From Bolinopsis microptera (Eukaryota; Ctenophora; Tentaculata; Lobata; Bolinopsidae): a DNA stretch of 64,000 nt. This document shows, piece by piece, positions 1 through 60,279 of this stretch (position 1 is the first letter of the stretch; every line of letters begins with the position of its first letter). Location of the stretch: contig NC_087074.1 of NCBI RefSeq assembly GCF_026151205.1, positions 6,882,001 through 6,946,000 on the forward strand, given 5' to 3'. Below the pieces are notes generated by a model. The model saw nothing but the letters and a program-made list of their open reading frames with translations, was not told the origin of the DNA and made no database searches. The position numbers were made by a program, and so were the translations under genes.

Positions 1-18
1 ATTAATATCGAGTCTAAG

Positions 19-80
19 TAACCCCAGGTTGCTAAGTTACCCCAGGTTGCTAAGTTACCCCAGGTTGCTAAGTTACCCTA
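19..80. repeat. 18-bp minisatellite
   Basis: About three and a half copies of GCTAAGTTACCCCAGGTT lie just beyond the CAMSAP stop codon, in its 3' flank. Confidence 0.8.
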
Positions 81-85
81 GGAAT

Positions 86-49442
<49,357 letters not shown>

Positions 49443-50040
49443 CTGTGAGTAACACAGTTACATATGTGTTAACTGTTATTGTTCCTTAAGTTGTATAACA
49501 CACAGTTTGAAGTTTACTGTAGAGCGTTGATTTGTTAAACAGTTTTATAAAACACGGTGCATGCCAAGTTTGCTACAGAGACTATCTGAAGCCCTGATCT
49601 GATAACCATACGTAAGAACAGTTGCAACGTTCAGAAAGCAAACTCACGTTTAACGTTTAATACCAAAAATAGTTTGGTTATTTAAAACTGTAGGATGCAA
49701 ATATATGTTTCATGGCGATGACTGTTTAGGTTACGTCGATGAGCTACCCGGGGCCTATCAGTTTACAAACGAGAAAACTCTGCCGGAATTTTTTACAGAA
49801 AGACCTACGCAAAAACTGCATCAATCGCGGCGGACCGTACAATACAGTAAGCCGAGTTTAACGATTTGCACAACAACTTATTAAAATAAGATTAAAACTA
49901 AGGTCGTTATGAACGATGGGTATCAAGAAAATACAGAAGGATGTACTGTTTTGTAGATTTTATTATTGCGACATTGTTAAGATACTTCATTGTCAATTTT
50001 GACTCAACTTCAAGTGAGTTATAATCTGATACTGACACAG
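49443..50040. other. Upstream of first recognised CAMSAP exon
   Basis: No exon of the expected CAMSAP N-terminus is recognisable, so the missing 5' exons probably lie beyond 64 kb or are too short to see. Confidence 0.4.
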
Positions 50041-50049
50041 CTCCATCTA

Positions 50050-51560
50050 CTCTAATCTTTAATCGTGGAATCAACTTTTAACCACCTAGGAAATTGTCGT
50101 ACATGTGGGGATTTTAGAAACGAAACCTTTCTATTCCGATATTGTAAAAGGCAAATCTGCCTTTTGAAACCCAATATTTTGTTTAATTACTTAATTTCAT
50201 TCCTCCTAATTCCAGTTAACCGTTCAATTTGTAACACAATTCTAATAGAGTCAAGAATAACCAGTGTGTGCAAGTACGTGCTAACAGTAAGCACATGACC
50301 TTGAGCTTCGACGACTGGAACATACAGAGACATGACAGATAGAAAACAAATGCAGTATCAGTTAGTTTACCACATGTCTATAGTTATTTGGAAACTGAAG
50401 AAAGTCTAGAAATTCCACATATGTTCTGCACTTTTCTTTGTGGTTACGGTATAAAGCTGACGCCTCTATACGATTACTTAAACTGAGAAAAGTTATGCTG
50501 CGACGATGTAATAAGACAGAAGCTGATGAAAAATAAGTGATAAATATTACAAGAAAATGGGATCTTGTATCTTATTAAACGACACAAAAACTGTGTCATA
50601 CTTATTTGGTCGATCTAAGCGTGATTAACTCTACATTTGAGACTACATTCTACCATGATAAATTAATCTTTTGAAAAAAAACAAGAATGTATGTTTTTTT
50701 AGAGATTTGTTATGTTATCGGTAATTTGTAGTAGTTGTAATAAAATTAAGTTTATCAAGCTATTACAAGAAAGCTAAAATCAAATGGACACAAGTACATC
50801 TGAACCTACTACACTTTAAGGTTAAAACTGATATGTCAATTGTTAGAACAAGCACAGTTAAATTGTCGAAAATAGGCCATATAAAAGGGGATTTCCAAAA
50901 AACCCGAAAATCGATTTTTGGGAGTTCTGCCGAATATTTAAAAGGACGCCTTTGTCGTAAATCTGAGTCCCTCAAATGTAATTTTGAATTTAATTACTTA
51001 AATTTCATTCCCTCCATAATCCCAGTTAACCGCTATCAATCTGTAAAGTCATCATAATTCCATAATGATGAGTCAAGGAATTAAATTCTTCATGTTGTGT
51101 GAACTGACGTGTGTAACAGCTTAATGCACATGAAACTTGACTGTTCATGACGACATGACATGAGTCATGACAGCATGCAAAACAAATGCAAAACAAGTTA
51201 GTTACTCACTGCTATAGTTTTAGGAGGTAACTGAAGAAAGTCTAGATTATTCCGGACATTGTTCTTCACTTTATCTTTGTGGTATGAAGGTATAAAGCTG
51301 AACAGCCATCGTATACTGGAATGTAGCTTAAACTGAAATAGTTAATGCATTTAGCACGACTGTAATAAGACAGAAGCTGATGAAAATATTTAGTTGAATA
51401 AAATTACAAGAAAAATGGGATCTTGTTCTTATTAAACGAAAAAAAACTGTGTCATACCTTATTTTGGTCGTATCTGTCCAGCTGTGTTATGTCTCTTACA
51501 TTTGAACTAACATTCACCATTCTATAAAAATAATTTTAAACATTAATAGAAAGAATTGTT
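50050..51560. repeat. Direct duplication of a ~0.7-kb segment
   Basis: 50170-50760 and about 50980-51560 are diverged direct repeats. Landmarks in both are TTAATTTCATTCC...CCAGTTAACCG, AACTGAAGAAAGTCTAGA, GTAATAAGACAGAAGCTGATGAAAA, and GGGATCTTGT...CTTATTAAACGA. The second copy has many small insertions. No coding signal. Confidence 0.75.
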
Positions 51561-51682
51561 GTTTGTTTGTTGTTGTTATTGTTGGGGTTTACTGTTAATC
51601 GGTTAATTGGGTAGTACTGTGTGTGCAATAAAATTAGAGTATTATCATAGCTATTTGGGACAAGGAAAGCTAAAACCTCAAA

Positions 51683-52141
51683 ATGTCGGTACCAGTAATA
51701 CGTGGAGACCTTATTGAAGCTTTTAAGGTTATTAATGGTTTGACTGATTATGGTTCAGACTTGTTCAGACCAAGCAGATCAGGTCTTAATCTGGTTTCAT
51801 CCAATAGATATAGTAAGAGTTTGACAAAGGTCAAGAATCTCCAGTGTTCTTTTCTTCCAGAGCGGGTTGTTTCTTATTGGAACAAACTCCCTTCGGAGGT
51901 GAAGAACTGCTTGACAGTTTTGAGTTTTAAAATTGGATTGGAAAGTTTTAAAAATAATATGATTTCTAAATGTATTGTAAATGACTTTCATTTTTGGAAT
52001 GTTTCGAAAGAAGTTTTAACAAGAATTGAAGGTACCAGTTATATCAGTAATAAGGAAAAACACAATGATTTTCTGTGGTTTCATTCTTATGTAGCAAAGA
52101 AACGTTTTATAAATCTTTACTCCACTGGGAAGTATGAATAA
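51683..52141 (+). mobile_element. LINE 3' coding relic (C-terminal end of non-LTR ORF2)
   Basis: The frame encodes RGDLIEAFKVINGLTDYGSD ... LPERVVSYWNKLPSEVKNCL ... SFKIGLESFKNNM. This is the characteristic C-terminus after the RT of L2/CR1-like elements (LRGDLIEvFKilNG, RVvnxWNxLP). Stop at 52139-52141. 5'-truncated as usual. A related relic is at 62730-62905. Confidence 0.8.
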
Positions 52142-52239
52142 ATTAAATCTTTTAATGTTGTTTTTATTCATGATTAATATTTGATAAATTATTACTTTAA
52201 AATTTAATGGAGAAATAGTTATTTTTCCATGTTTTTTTA

Positions 52240-52475
52240 AATTTTATTTGAAAATTCAATTAATCATTATATATATAAATCAAGCGTTACATTTCAGCCA
52301 TGCAAAATTACAATGACATATTTTGATATACTAATTGATAAATGGTACTGCAATATAAGTTGCTTAATGTTTGGCCGGATGACAACTAACGAGACAAATA
52401 AACTTGATTACATAATAATTAATTCGGCTGAACCAACACATAGCAAGAGCCACATTAACGTTGGGGCCGTCTACC
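52240..52475 (+). repeat. Dispersed ~240-bp repeat, copy 2
   Basis: Reverse-complement match to 4436-4690 (TACATTTCAGCCATGCAAAA, GCAAGAGCCACATTAACGTT). It directly follows the LINE relic, so is probably its 3' UTR. Confidence 0.7.
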
Positions 52476-52988
52476 AAATTTGAATGACAAACAATAACAA
52501 GAAATCAAACATATCATAAATAATTATAAGGATTTTGTTCATTACAATTCCGTCACAACTGATAAAGAAAAATGAAAAGAACAAGCAGATAGGAAATTGG
52601 ACGGACAGAATTGTAACCAACAAAAACACATTTCTGAGACTCATAGTGCGGTGATACTTTGTAGACATTAGTGATGATGTTATGTCATAATTTTTATTTT
52701 ACTTTACTTTACTTTAGTAACGTAAGACATTTTCATAATTTTCCTTTCATAAAAGTTTTCTCCGGAAAAACTACTTTCAGTACCTCGATGGAGACTTGAG
52801 TCACTCACCCTATCCTCACTGATTGGTCACTGGTCAATAATTCAGTCAAAAACTCCGAAATTTCGGTCAAGGGGACGGCAGAAAAGTTCCTCTTCAAAAA
52901 TCTTCCAAAATTTCTTTTTATATTATGATGATTTTCCGTTTATCATTTAAGCTTTCTCTGGGAATAGAACTTTTCGAGTACCTTAATC

Positions 52989-53504
52989 GTGTCTTGTGCC
53001 ATCCTCAGTGATCTTGTAAGATGGTCATTTAAGAAAAATTTAGTCAAAAAAGTGAAATTTGGGTCACGGAAAGATGAAATTCGAATTTGTCCTACCGGTA
53101 GGATTTTCAATGCATCAACGTGTATCATCAACTCCCTTGACACTCGATTCAAGTCCCTTCACCTGGCCAGACTTTTGACCTTCACGACAGCCAGCAACTT
53201 CCACCACAACAACATCCTGACTCTCTTCTCCCATAATTTGAATATCTTATCAAAATCAAAAGATAACACTAGAATTCTAACTCATCTCTATACTGGATGC
53301 AGTTATTTTAAATACTTCCAAAACAAGATAGGTAATGAACCGACTAACATCTGCAACAAATGTGAAGAGGAAGTAAAAACTACAGAACACTTCCTAACCA
53401 GATGGATCATCAAAAAAGGTATATTCCACACCCTTGCATTTCCTAAACTTATACTTAAATTTGCGCTTATTTCGAAGTACCTAGACTTCTATGATCCCCC
53501 GTAG
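52989..53504 (+). mobile_element. Non-LTR retrotransposon C-terminal relic with zinc knuckle
   Basis: About 170 residues without RT: ILTHLYTGCSYFKYFQNKIG then CNKCEEEVKTTEHFLTRW. The order TGC/TGH ... C-x2-C ... EH-x-L matches the post-RT region of many LINE ORF2 proteins (TGHGxFxxYLxR...CPxCgxxEtxeHxLxxC). The final Cys is replaced by Trp. The segment is isolated and 5'-truncated. Confidence 0.65.
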
Positions 53505-55300
53505 CTTTTATGCGCAACAGTCAGATCATCTCCCTCACAGACTTACCACCTTCTGTTGGGCCGTCAGCACGGTGCTTAGCAACCAGCACCAGTCACACAG
53601 ACTCTAATGGTCAGTTACTTTAGCTACCAACTGGCGGCACCCTTGCTCTCTTTTCAGCTTTACCTGTTTTTGATAGACGAAGATGATCCAATTTACTGCT
53701 CACCTTGATCATGCCGGACTCACCATTGTTGCTCTCAGAACATATTATACTAATGACTTACATTCAATTGTTTAATTGATTGATGCCAAACAACTCTAAA
53801 TCAGTAGGCTGTCACTCTATTAATGCACCACCCCGCTACCTCCACTGCACTAATAGTTATACAATAAATTCTACAATTTTAATTTTGTATCGTGATGGAG
53901 ACCAGTGTCCATAGAAAACATTTACTAGGTTGCCGTTTGGTGTGAGCAATAGCGAACAGCACGCACACTCCTTTGCCCCGTCAACCTATATCTAATCTAT
54001 TCAAAGAGTGACAACCATACTACACATTGAATTAGGATTCCTTTAAATATCAAATTGATTTATTGTAAACTTGTTTACTCTGTAATAAATGGCATAAAAT
54101 TGAAATTTTTGTTTAACTGATTAACCCCTTCAATACACAGGAGTCAGGACAATACGTTCACAAGATCAAAACCTTCCTTATAGAAATCAAGATTTTTTAT
54201 ACCCAGTTGGCTCAGTGTGCTTTGGTCACGGCCTTGCTTGCTGGCCATGGCTCTCTAGCTTGGGCAGCTGCAGGTTTGACTTATATATATGTATACCTTG
54301 ATGGCAATTTGTGTCATTTTTGTGTTAAAAAGCATACTTAGACAAGTTCCTAATTATATGCGCAAGAACAAGAAAATATGATAGCCAAGCACTTGACTAA
54401 TTTTTAAAATGTTTATCAATGCATGATGTTGATTAAATTATGTATTATATATGTGTAATAATTTTATTTGTCATGCCATACTTATAAAAAATATTAGTTT
54501 AATTTTTCCTAGCCACCAGTAGCATTTGCAAGTCTGTAACTAGATTTTTTTGAATAAAATGAGGTATTTATATCCCGCTCATATGATTAACCAACAACAC
54601 AAGGAAGGTGGTTAACCATGTCAGAGCGGCTGATATGACTGTGAGTGATGTGAGAAAATGTGAGAAAATGTGTAAAAGTGAACAAAAGTATAACTCATTA
54701 TAAAACTAAGACAAAATTAGGAAAACAAGTTTTAAAGTTTAGTATTTATTAATAACAATTAAAACATATCATATCATAGAAATAAAGCCTCGCATTAGTT
54801 GGCTCACTCAGTAAGGTGAATAATTTAAGCTTGAAGGTGCGCCGTGCATTTACAAAACCTTACGCGGTGATCACGTGATCACGAGGACCTGTGAGCGCCA
54901 AATTTAATTTAAGTTTTTAAGAATTATACTATTACGAGTTACTCATGCTTTTGAGTTATAGGAGTGCGGATTGACAGGTATTTCATTCATTCATACATAG
55001 TCGGTTTAAAGCTGTATATTTAGAACTCACTATTATTGAAACTATGAAAACAGAACGCAGATAATGGACAATATACCGACGACAATACCAAGAACCTGAG
55101 TGCCGCATTGAAAATTAAAACATCTTTCATTGTAAACCACAGCAGAAACCATACAATACATGTAGGTATAATAAAGGTTAGTACTGTGACATAATCAACC
55201 AAAATAGAAACAGATCCTAGAAAGGTAGAGATCAAGACATAAAATGGAATGCAGTAAAAAATAAAAGCCAAGGTGTCTTGCAAAGTGAAGACAAATAGAA
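53505..55300. other. AT-rich region without recognisable genes
   Basis: No convincing coding frame. The hydrophobic minus frame at 55020-55283 lies downstream of the LINE relic at 55311 and is not supported as a gene. Confidence 0.4.
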
Positions 55301-55310
55301 AGAAAAAACA

Positions 55311-55435
55311 TCAAAACTGATTATATAAATGGTTCTTTAACATTCGCTTGAAACAGTTGGTATCATTAATACATCTCAACATCAGTGGAAGAGAGTTCCA
55401 TTGTCCGTGCAATACAACCAGTATTGCTCTAATCA
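55311..55435 (-). mobile_element. LINE 3' coding relic
   Basis: The minus frame ends ...LHGQWNSLPLMLRCINDTNC then FKRMLKNHLYNQF and stop. This is the typical extreme C-terminus of L2/CR1-like ORF2 (WNSLP...F-K-x-x-L-K-x-x-L). It is interrupted upstream by the GC-rich repeat at 55430. Confidence 0.65.
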
Positions 55436-55490
55436 GAGCCCTCTCGCTTGCAGTAGCGCGCGACCGCCGAAGGCAGTACGCGTAGGATAC
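55428..55490 (+). repeat. GC-rich dispersed repeat, left half (split by LINE)
   Basis: Contains AGCCCTCTCGCTTGCAGTAG and CGCGCGACCGCC...GCAGTACGCGTA, also found at 59690-59775 and 60047-60135. Its continuation (TACACATGGCTATGTGAA) is 3.1 kb away at 58628, on the far side of the LINE. Confidence 0.8.
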
Positions 55491-58400
55491 AAGGATACAA
55501 GGATACAAGGATACAAAAGTGATAATTATTTTATTGAATTCACAATAGTTATAATTCTGAAATAATTTAAGGTTACACAATTCTAGTTATTTACAAATGT
55601 GTAGGGATAAAATAGAAATGTTTTATAATACTATTTTTGAGGTCCTATAGCATTATGCATTGGCCAGTATTTGAGTGGAAATCTGGGCTCTTATAGTAGG
55701 CTGTAAAATTTTCGTTCACAGAGAGAATTGAATGGATTGCTCTTGCTGTGGCAGTAAATTTTGTAGGGTCTAGTGTTTTATCGGATAGCAAACCGGCTAG
55801 GTCAGTAATATTTTTGGGATGGAAGTTAAATTTTTCTCTAACTGAGGAGTAGAGTAAACAGTCAGTTAGAACATGAATTTCGTCCTCAATAGGCTTAAGC
55901 CCCTTGCTGAAAAAGCAAAAAGTGCACCATCGATGTTCTCTTGGTACTAGGGGGGTTTCGTAACGGCCCCTCTCAATGTAAAGATTGTGGCAGCTAATAC
56001 GAAACCTTGTTAAGCTTTTCCGAGCATCGGGGATCTTAACCACTCCTAAGTATGTTTCTGGTTCAAAATCATGTTTAATTTGATTGTAGAATTCTAATTT
56101 AGGTGAGGATGCCTTGGCAGATTTCCAGGTATCCACAAATTCTTCCCTCATGTTGTGACTGATTTGGGTAGAGAGCTTGGATTTTGAAGAGGATGAGTGG
56201 GGGAAGTTATATTTGGTGAGAAGATTAGAGATGTTGGTGTACCAAGGAAGGCCCAGCATAATCTGCTCGTGAAATGCAGCGGAGAGAAGTTCATTTTCAG
56301 TGCTTTCAAGACGACTATAGAAATCTATTGCAAGTTTGCAGGCTTCAAAGAAGAGGGGGTGGCGCCCACTTTCACCCCAGCAGCCTATATTTGATGCTTT
56401 TGAATGGACAGACAAGGACCACTTGATAAACTTAAGGTGGAATCTTTCATAGTGGTCTTGTGAGATGTACCTGAGAGTATGCTGGGGGTTGGCTTTGCTA
56501 TCTGTTTTGGAGAGGTATCTCATGGTTTTTGAGTGAGGACATAAGATTTGGCAGCCATAGAGCAGTATCGGTTTTATTAGAGAGTCAAATAGAATGTTTA
56601 GGGAACGGTGAGAGAGGGCATCTTTGACGATATTGCCTTTGAGGCCATAGAGAGCACGGAGAGCCTTGGCCCTCAGTTCGGTATTTGCTGCTGTAAAAGA
56701 TCCATTTCTGTGGAATATAATGCCAAGATAGCAGTATTTTTCGGTGTGTTGGATGGGCTGGCCTCCCAAAATGAATGTTTCATAGGATTGTTTTCTTTTA
56801 GGAGGGCAGAATATGAGAATCTTGGTTTTTTTAATGTTTACTTCAAGGCCCATAGAGTTACAGAAGTCGAATAGGATGTTTATATTGTCTTGCAAGGCCT
56901 TGGGACTTAGGGCAAGTAGGACAAGATCGTCAGCCCAGAGCAGATGTGATATTAGGACGTCAGCTAGAATAGGATAATCACCAACAGATTTCAGGAGAGA
57001 TGACAAGTCGTTGATATAGATTTTAAAAAGGTCCGGTGATAGGGGGTGTCCCTGCTCTGTTCCTTTTCCAATGTCAATATTAGGGGACAAGAGTTTGGAG
57101 ATTTTTATATGAGCTATTGAGTTTCTATACATATCACTTAGGCAATTGAAGAAGTTTCCAGTTATTCCAAGGCATGTGATTTTGTGCAGAAGGAGGTCCC
57201 TACATACAGTGTCAAAGGCCTTTCTTAGATCAACAAAGCATGCATAGAGGCGAGCTTTCTTGACCTTGGTATATTTGTCGATGACTGTCTTAAGGGTAAA
57301 AACGTGGTCATTTGTTTGAGCACCCTTCGAGAACCCTAGTTGTTCTTTTGGGTCAGGGCAGTAGAGCTTTTTGAAGTGCAGGAGACGCTCAAGTAAGATG
57401 CTAGAAAATAGTTTACCCATACAGCTACCAACAGCTATTGCTCTGTAGTTGTCCGGGCTGAAAGGGTTGCCAGACTTGTAAATAGGAGTAATGATGCTGG
57501 TGTGCCATGGATAGTAACCAGAGACCAGTGAGTGGTTGAAGTTTTTGAGGATGGCTTTGAGACAAAGCGGAGTTACGCTCTGAAGCATCTCGTTGGATAT
57601 CAAGTCGTTTGAGCAACTTTTACCTTTTTTGAGATTTTTGATGGCAGAGGTCACTTCAGATTCTGACATGAGCTTATTTAGGATATCCAGATCTGGTGGT
57701 TCAGGGTAATGTTTGTGATTGTGGTGAGTGAGATCTGGCTCCTGGTCTGGTTTTTTATAAAGGGATGCAAAGAAGTCATGGAAGCTAGCTAAATCAAATT
57801 TGTCAAGTAAGGGGCTAGTGTCATGTTCTTGTTTAAGCCGTTTAAATTTTTTCCAGTCGAGTATGTGACCTTCTTCTATAGCTTCATTTAACTTCTTAAG
57901 GAAAGCTACTTTCTTACTGTTTACAAAATTGCTATGCTTGTTGCGTTGCTTAAAGTATTCTCGTCTGAGGATACTGTTACAGTGCTTACTACCAAGCCGG
58001 TTTGCTAGCCTATTTAGGTTCCGCCGCGAGGAGTTGACTTGTGGGTCGAACCATTTCTTACGGGCAGAATTTTTGGGAGGCTTTTTCACTTTTAAGGCTA
58101 TATCAGCAGCACTGTGGAGACATTTTATGACTGCATCGTTCAGTTCGTGATTGCCCTCCAGAGTACTGCTAAATTCATTTGTCACAATGCTTTCCAGATT
58201 GTTGATAATTTCGGGCGAGGTAAGGGCTTTTTTAAATAGTGAATGGGAGGTGTTGCTATCCCACTTATAGCCACAAGGAAAGTTAGAAAAGTCTGGGAGC
58301 TGGAAGTTTGCGACAAATGGTTCAAATGTAGTGAGTTTCAAGACTAATGGACAATGATCAGAGTATGATGTAAACTCTTTTACTTGGAGAGAGTTTACAT

Positions 58401-58635
58401 GATCTCTTGCCCATGAGGTGATTACAAAATAGTCAACCACACTGCTTCCATTGTATTTGTGACAGGTCATTTTTCCAGTGGTGTCCCCAAGGGTACGACC
58501 ATTAAGAATTTTGAGTTGGTTATTGATAACCATGTCAAGAAAGTGTTGGCAGTGGGGTTCAGATATTGTAAGGTCAGAATTATTTCTTGGTTCTTCTATG
58601 TCGTGCTCGAGTCCAATGTCGTTATAGGTATACAC
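55490..58635 (-). mobile_element. 5'-truncated non-LTR retrotransposon (APE endonuclease tail + RT)
   Basis: A single 996-residue frame (58635 to 55645). Residues about 1-110 are the end of an apurinic-type endonuclease (VDYFVITS ... YSDHCPLVL with the catalytic SDH). RT blocks follow: ITPIYKSGNPFSPDNYRAI (about 384-400), FVDLRKAFD (467-475), EQGHPLSPDLF (527-537) and LLWADDLVLLA (about 565-575; WADD replaces YADD, common in some LINE clades). A C-terminal Cys/His knuckle lies at about 905-925 (CTFCFFSKGLKPIEDEIHVL...C). The 3' end carries a tail of four GGATACAA units (plus strand). With no internal stop it may be recently active, but it is 5'-truncated. Confidence 0.88.
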
Positions 58636-58650
58636 ATGGCTATGTGAACA
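58628..58650 (+). repeat. GC-rich dispersed repeat, right half (split by LINE)
   Basis: TATACACATGGCTATGTGAA resumes the repeat interrupted at about 55490. The same words occur unbroken at 60110-60130. Confidence 0.7.
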
Positions 58651-59689
58651 ACCGGTGCATGGCTTGAGAAAAGTCTGTCATCAACTTAGGACTTTTTATT
58701 CTTGGGTATCTTCAGCATGAGATGTTCACCCGGTCTCTTCGACCTGGTCATGGTGTTTGAAAGTTCTGTATCCACTACATCCACAATCCACATCCAGTAA
58801 TGCAAGGTAACCAGGTGCAGTACAGGCAACGTTACGCCAATGATTTAGATATAACCAGTTGTTTCACCATATATCAATTTAATGCCTTCATCCAGGTAAC
58901 GACCAAAAGTTTTTATGTTTTAGGTTCATCATTGTCCAGCTACATTTCCTTTTCACATTATTGATCTGTCTTTCTGTACTTAAAGTTTCATAAAATCTGA
59001 CACCTAAACTCTTCCAGCTGTCTCCAGCTTTGCAGTCTGACACTGAGTTCACACTTTTTAAAAACATGGATCTTTCCTAACACCAGTAGTTTTGTTTTTG
59101 TTTCGTTCAGTTTCATGAAAGTTGTTAACGGGTGATAGGTTTGTGTAGGTTATAAACCTACACAAACATTTTCCCCATCCAGACATTTGTCTGTCTCGGA
59201 CATTAGTAAACTATACCACACGGTTTGGTTTGTATATTTATAGTTTACCTTACCTGGGGACTTCAGGCTATCATGTTCATGTTCATAGATAGCTAGAGAT
59301 TCGGTGGAATGACAAATTGAGCGCTGCCCAGTAAAATTTACCAAAACGCGCGCCGAGTTGGACTCGTCAACGGTCTTAAATATATATTATATATAATATT
59401 TGAAACAAATATTTTATGAGTATCACCCGTTAAATTAAGCAACAATTTGCAATGCAAAACAAAATGATGCGGAGCAAGAATGCAAAGCAAACATTATAGT
59501 TTGCACGGTGCGTTGAACATTGAAGCGGCGAAGTCCTAGTTTTCTAACATGAACAACAATTACCCTTTTAACATTGCATTGTAATTGTTTGGCATAATTA
59601 AATATATATAAATAACCAACCGTATATCATAAATAGTGTTTTTAGTAAAGTGTAAAGGCTTGGATTGTTGCTCGAGGCATTGCTCTATC
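58651..59689. other. Region without recognisable genes
   Basis: No coding signal. 59105-59170 contains a short inverted repeat (GGTTTGTGTAGGTTATAAAC / CTACACAAACATT). AT-rich tract at about 59380-59400. Confidence 0.4.
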
Positions 59690-59780
59690 GAGAGCCCTCT
59701 CGCTTGCAGAAGCGCGCGCGGTGCGACCGCGGAAATAAGCGCGTCACGCAGTACGTATAGACTCATGGCTAGGTGAACTC
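59690..59780 (+). repeat. GC-rich dispersed repeat, copy 2
   Basis: AGAGCCCTCTCGCTTGCAGA ... GCGCGTCACGCAGTACGTAT ... CTCATGGCTAGGTGAA. CpG-rich against the AT-rich background. Confidence 0.8.
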
Positions 59781-60046
59781 GAGGCACTATTGGGCGGCGC
59801 CGCGCACGCATCAAAAATATTTATAGCAAAATCAACGAGACGCACTACTGTGCCGCGCTAAGAGCTGTTATTGAAGGATTGACATTGTCAATCTTAAGGG
59901 CATAACTTAGTTTTTTGTTGCTGCAGTTGTGCACTGTGCAGTGCAGTGATATGTGTATTTTAAATGGGCTGCAATGTTTAGAAAGTACTGTATTCCGTTT
60001 TCCAAATTGTGGGATTTTTATTTTTATGGGCTGCTTTTTGCTGCCA

Positions 60047-60135
60047 GAGCCCTCTCGCTTTCAGTAGCGCGCGACCGCACTTGTGAGACAAGCGCGTCAC
60101 GCAGTACTCGTATACACATGGCTATGTGAAGGCTG
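60047..60135 (+). repeat. GC-rich dispersed repeat, copy 3 (unbroken)
   Basis: AGAGCCCTCTCGCTTTCAGT ... GCGCGTCACGCAGTACTCGT, then TATACACATGGCTATGTGAA. The best full-length copy in the window. Confidence 0.8.
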
Positions 60136-60279
60136 CTTTTATTATTATTATACTAAAAAGCGGTTTTCATAAAATGATGACGGTTTTTAATCAATTTGTA
60201 AAATCGGTTTATAGATTGTTAAGGGCGTTTAACTTTATAGCTGGACAATCACCTTTATACCATATTTTTAACAATTCTG

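Noticed and set aside
55020-55283. Small hydrophobic minus-strand protein
   Set aside because: Adjacent to LINE relics, no start context or homology; cannot be supported.
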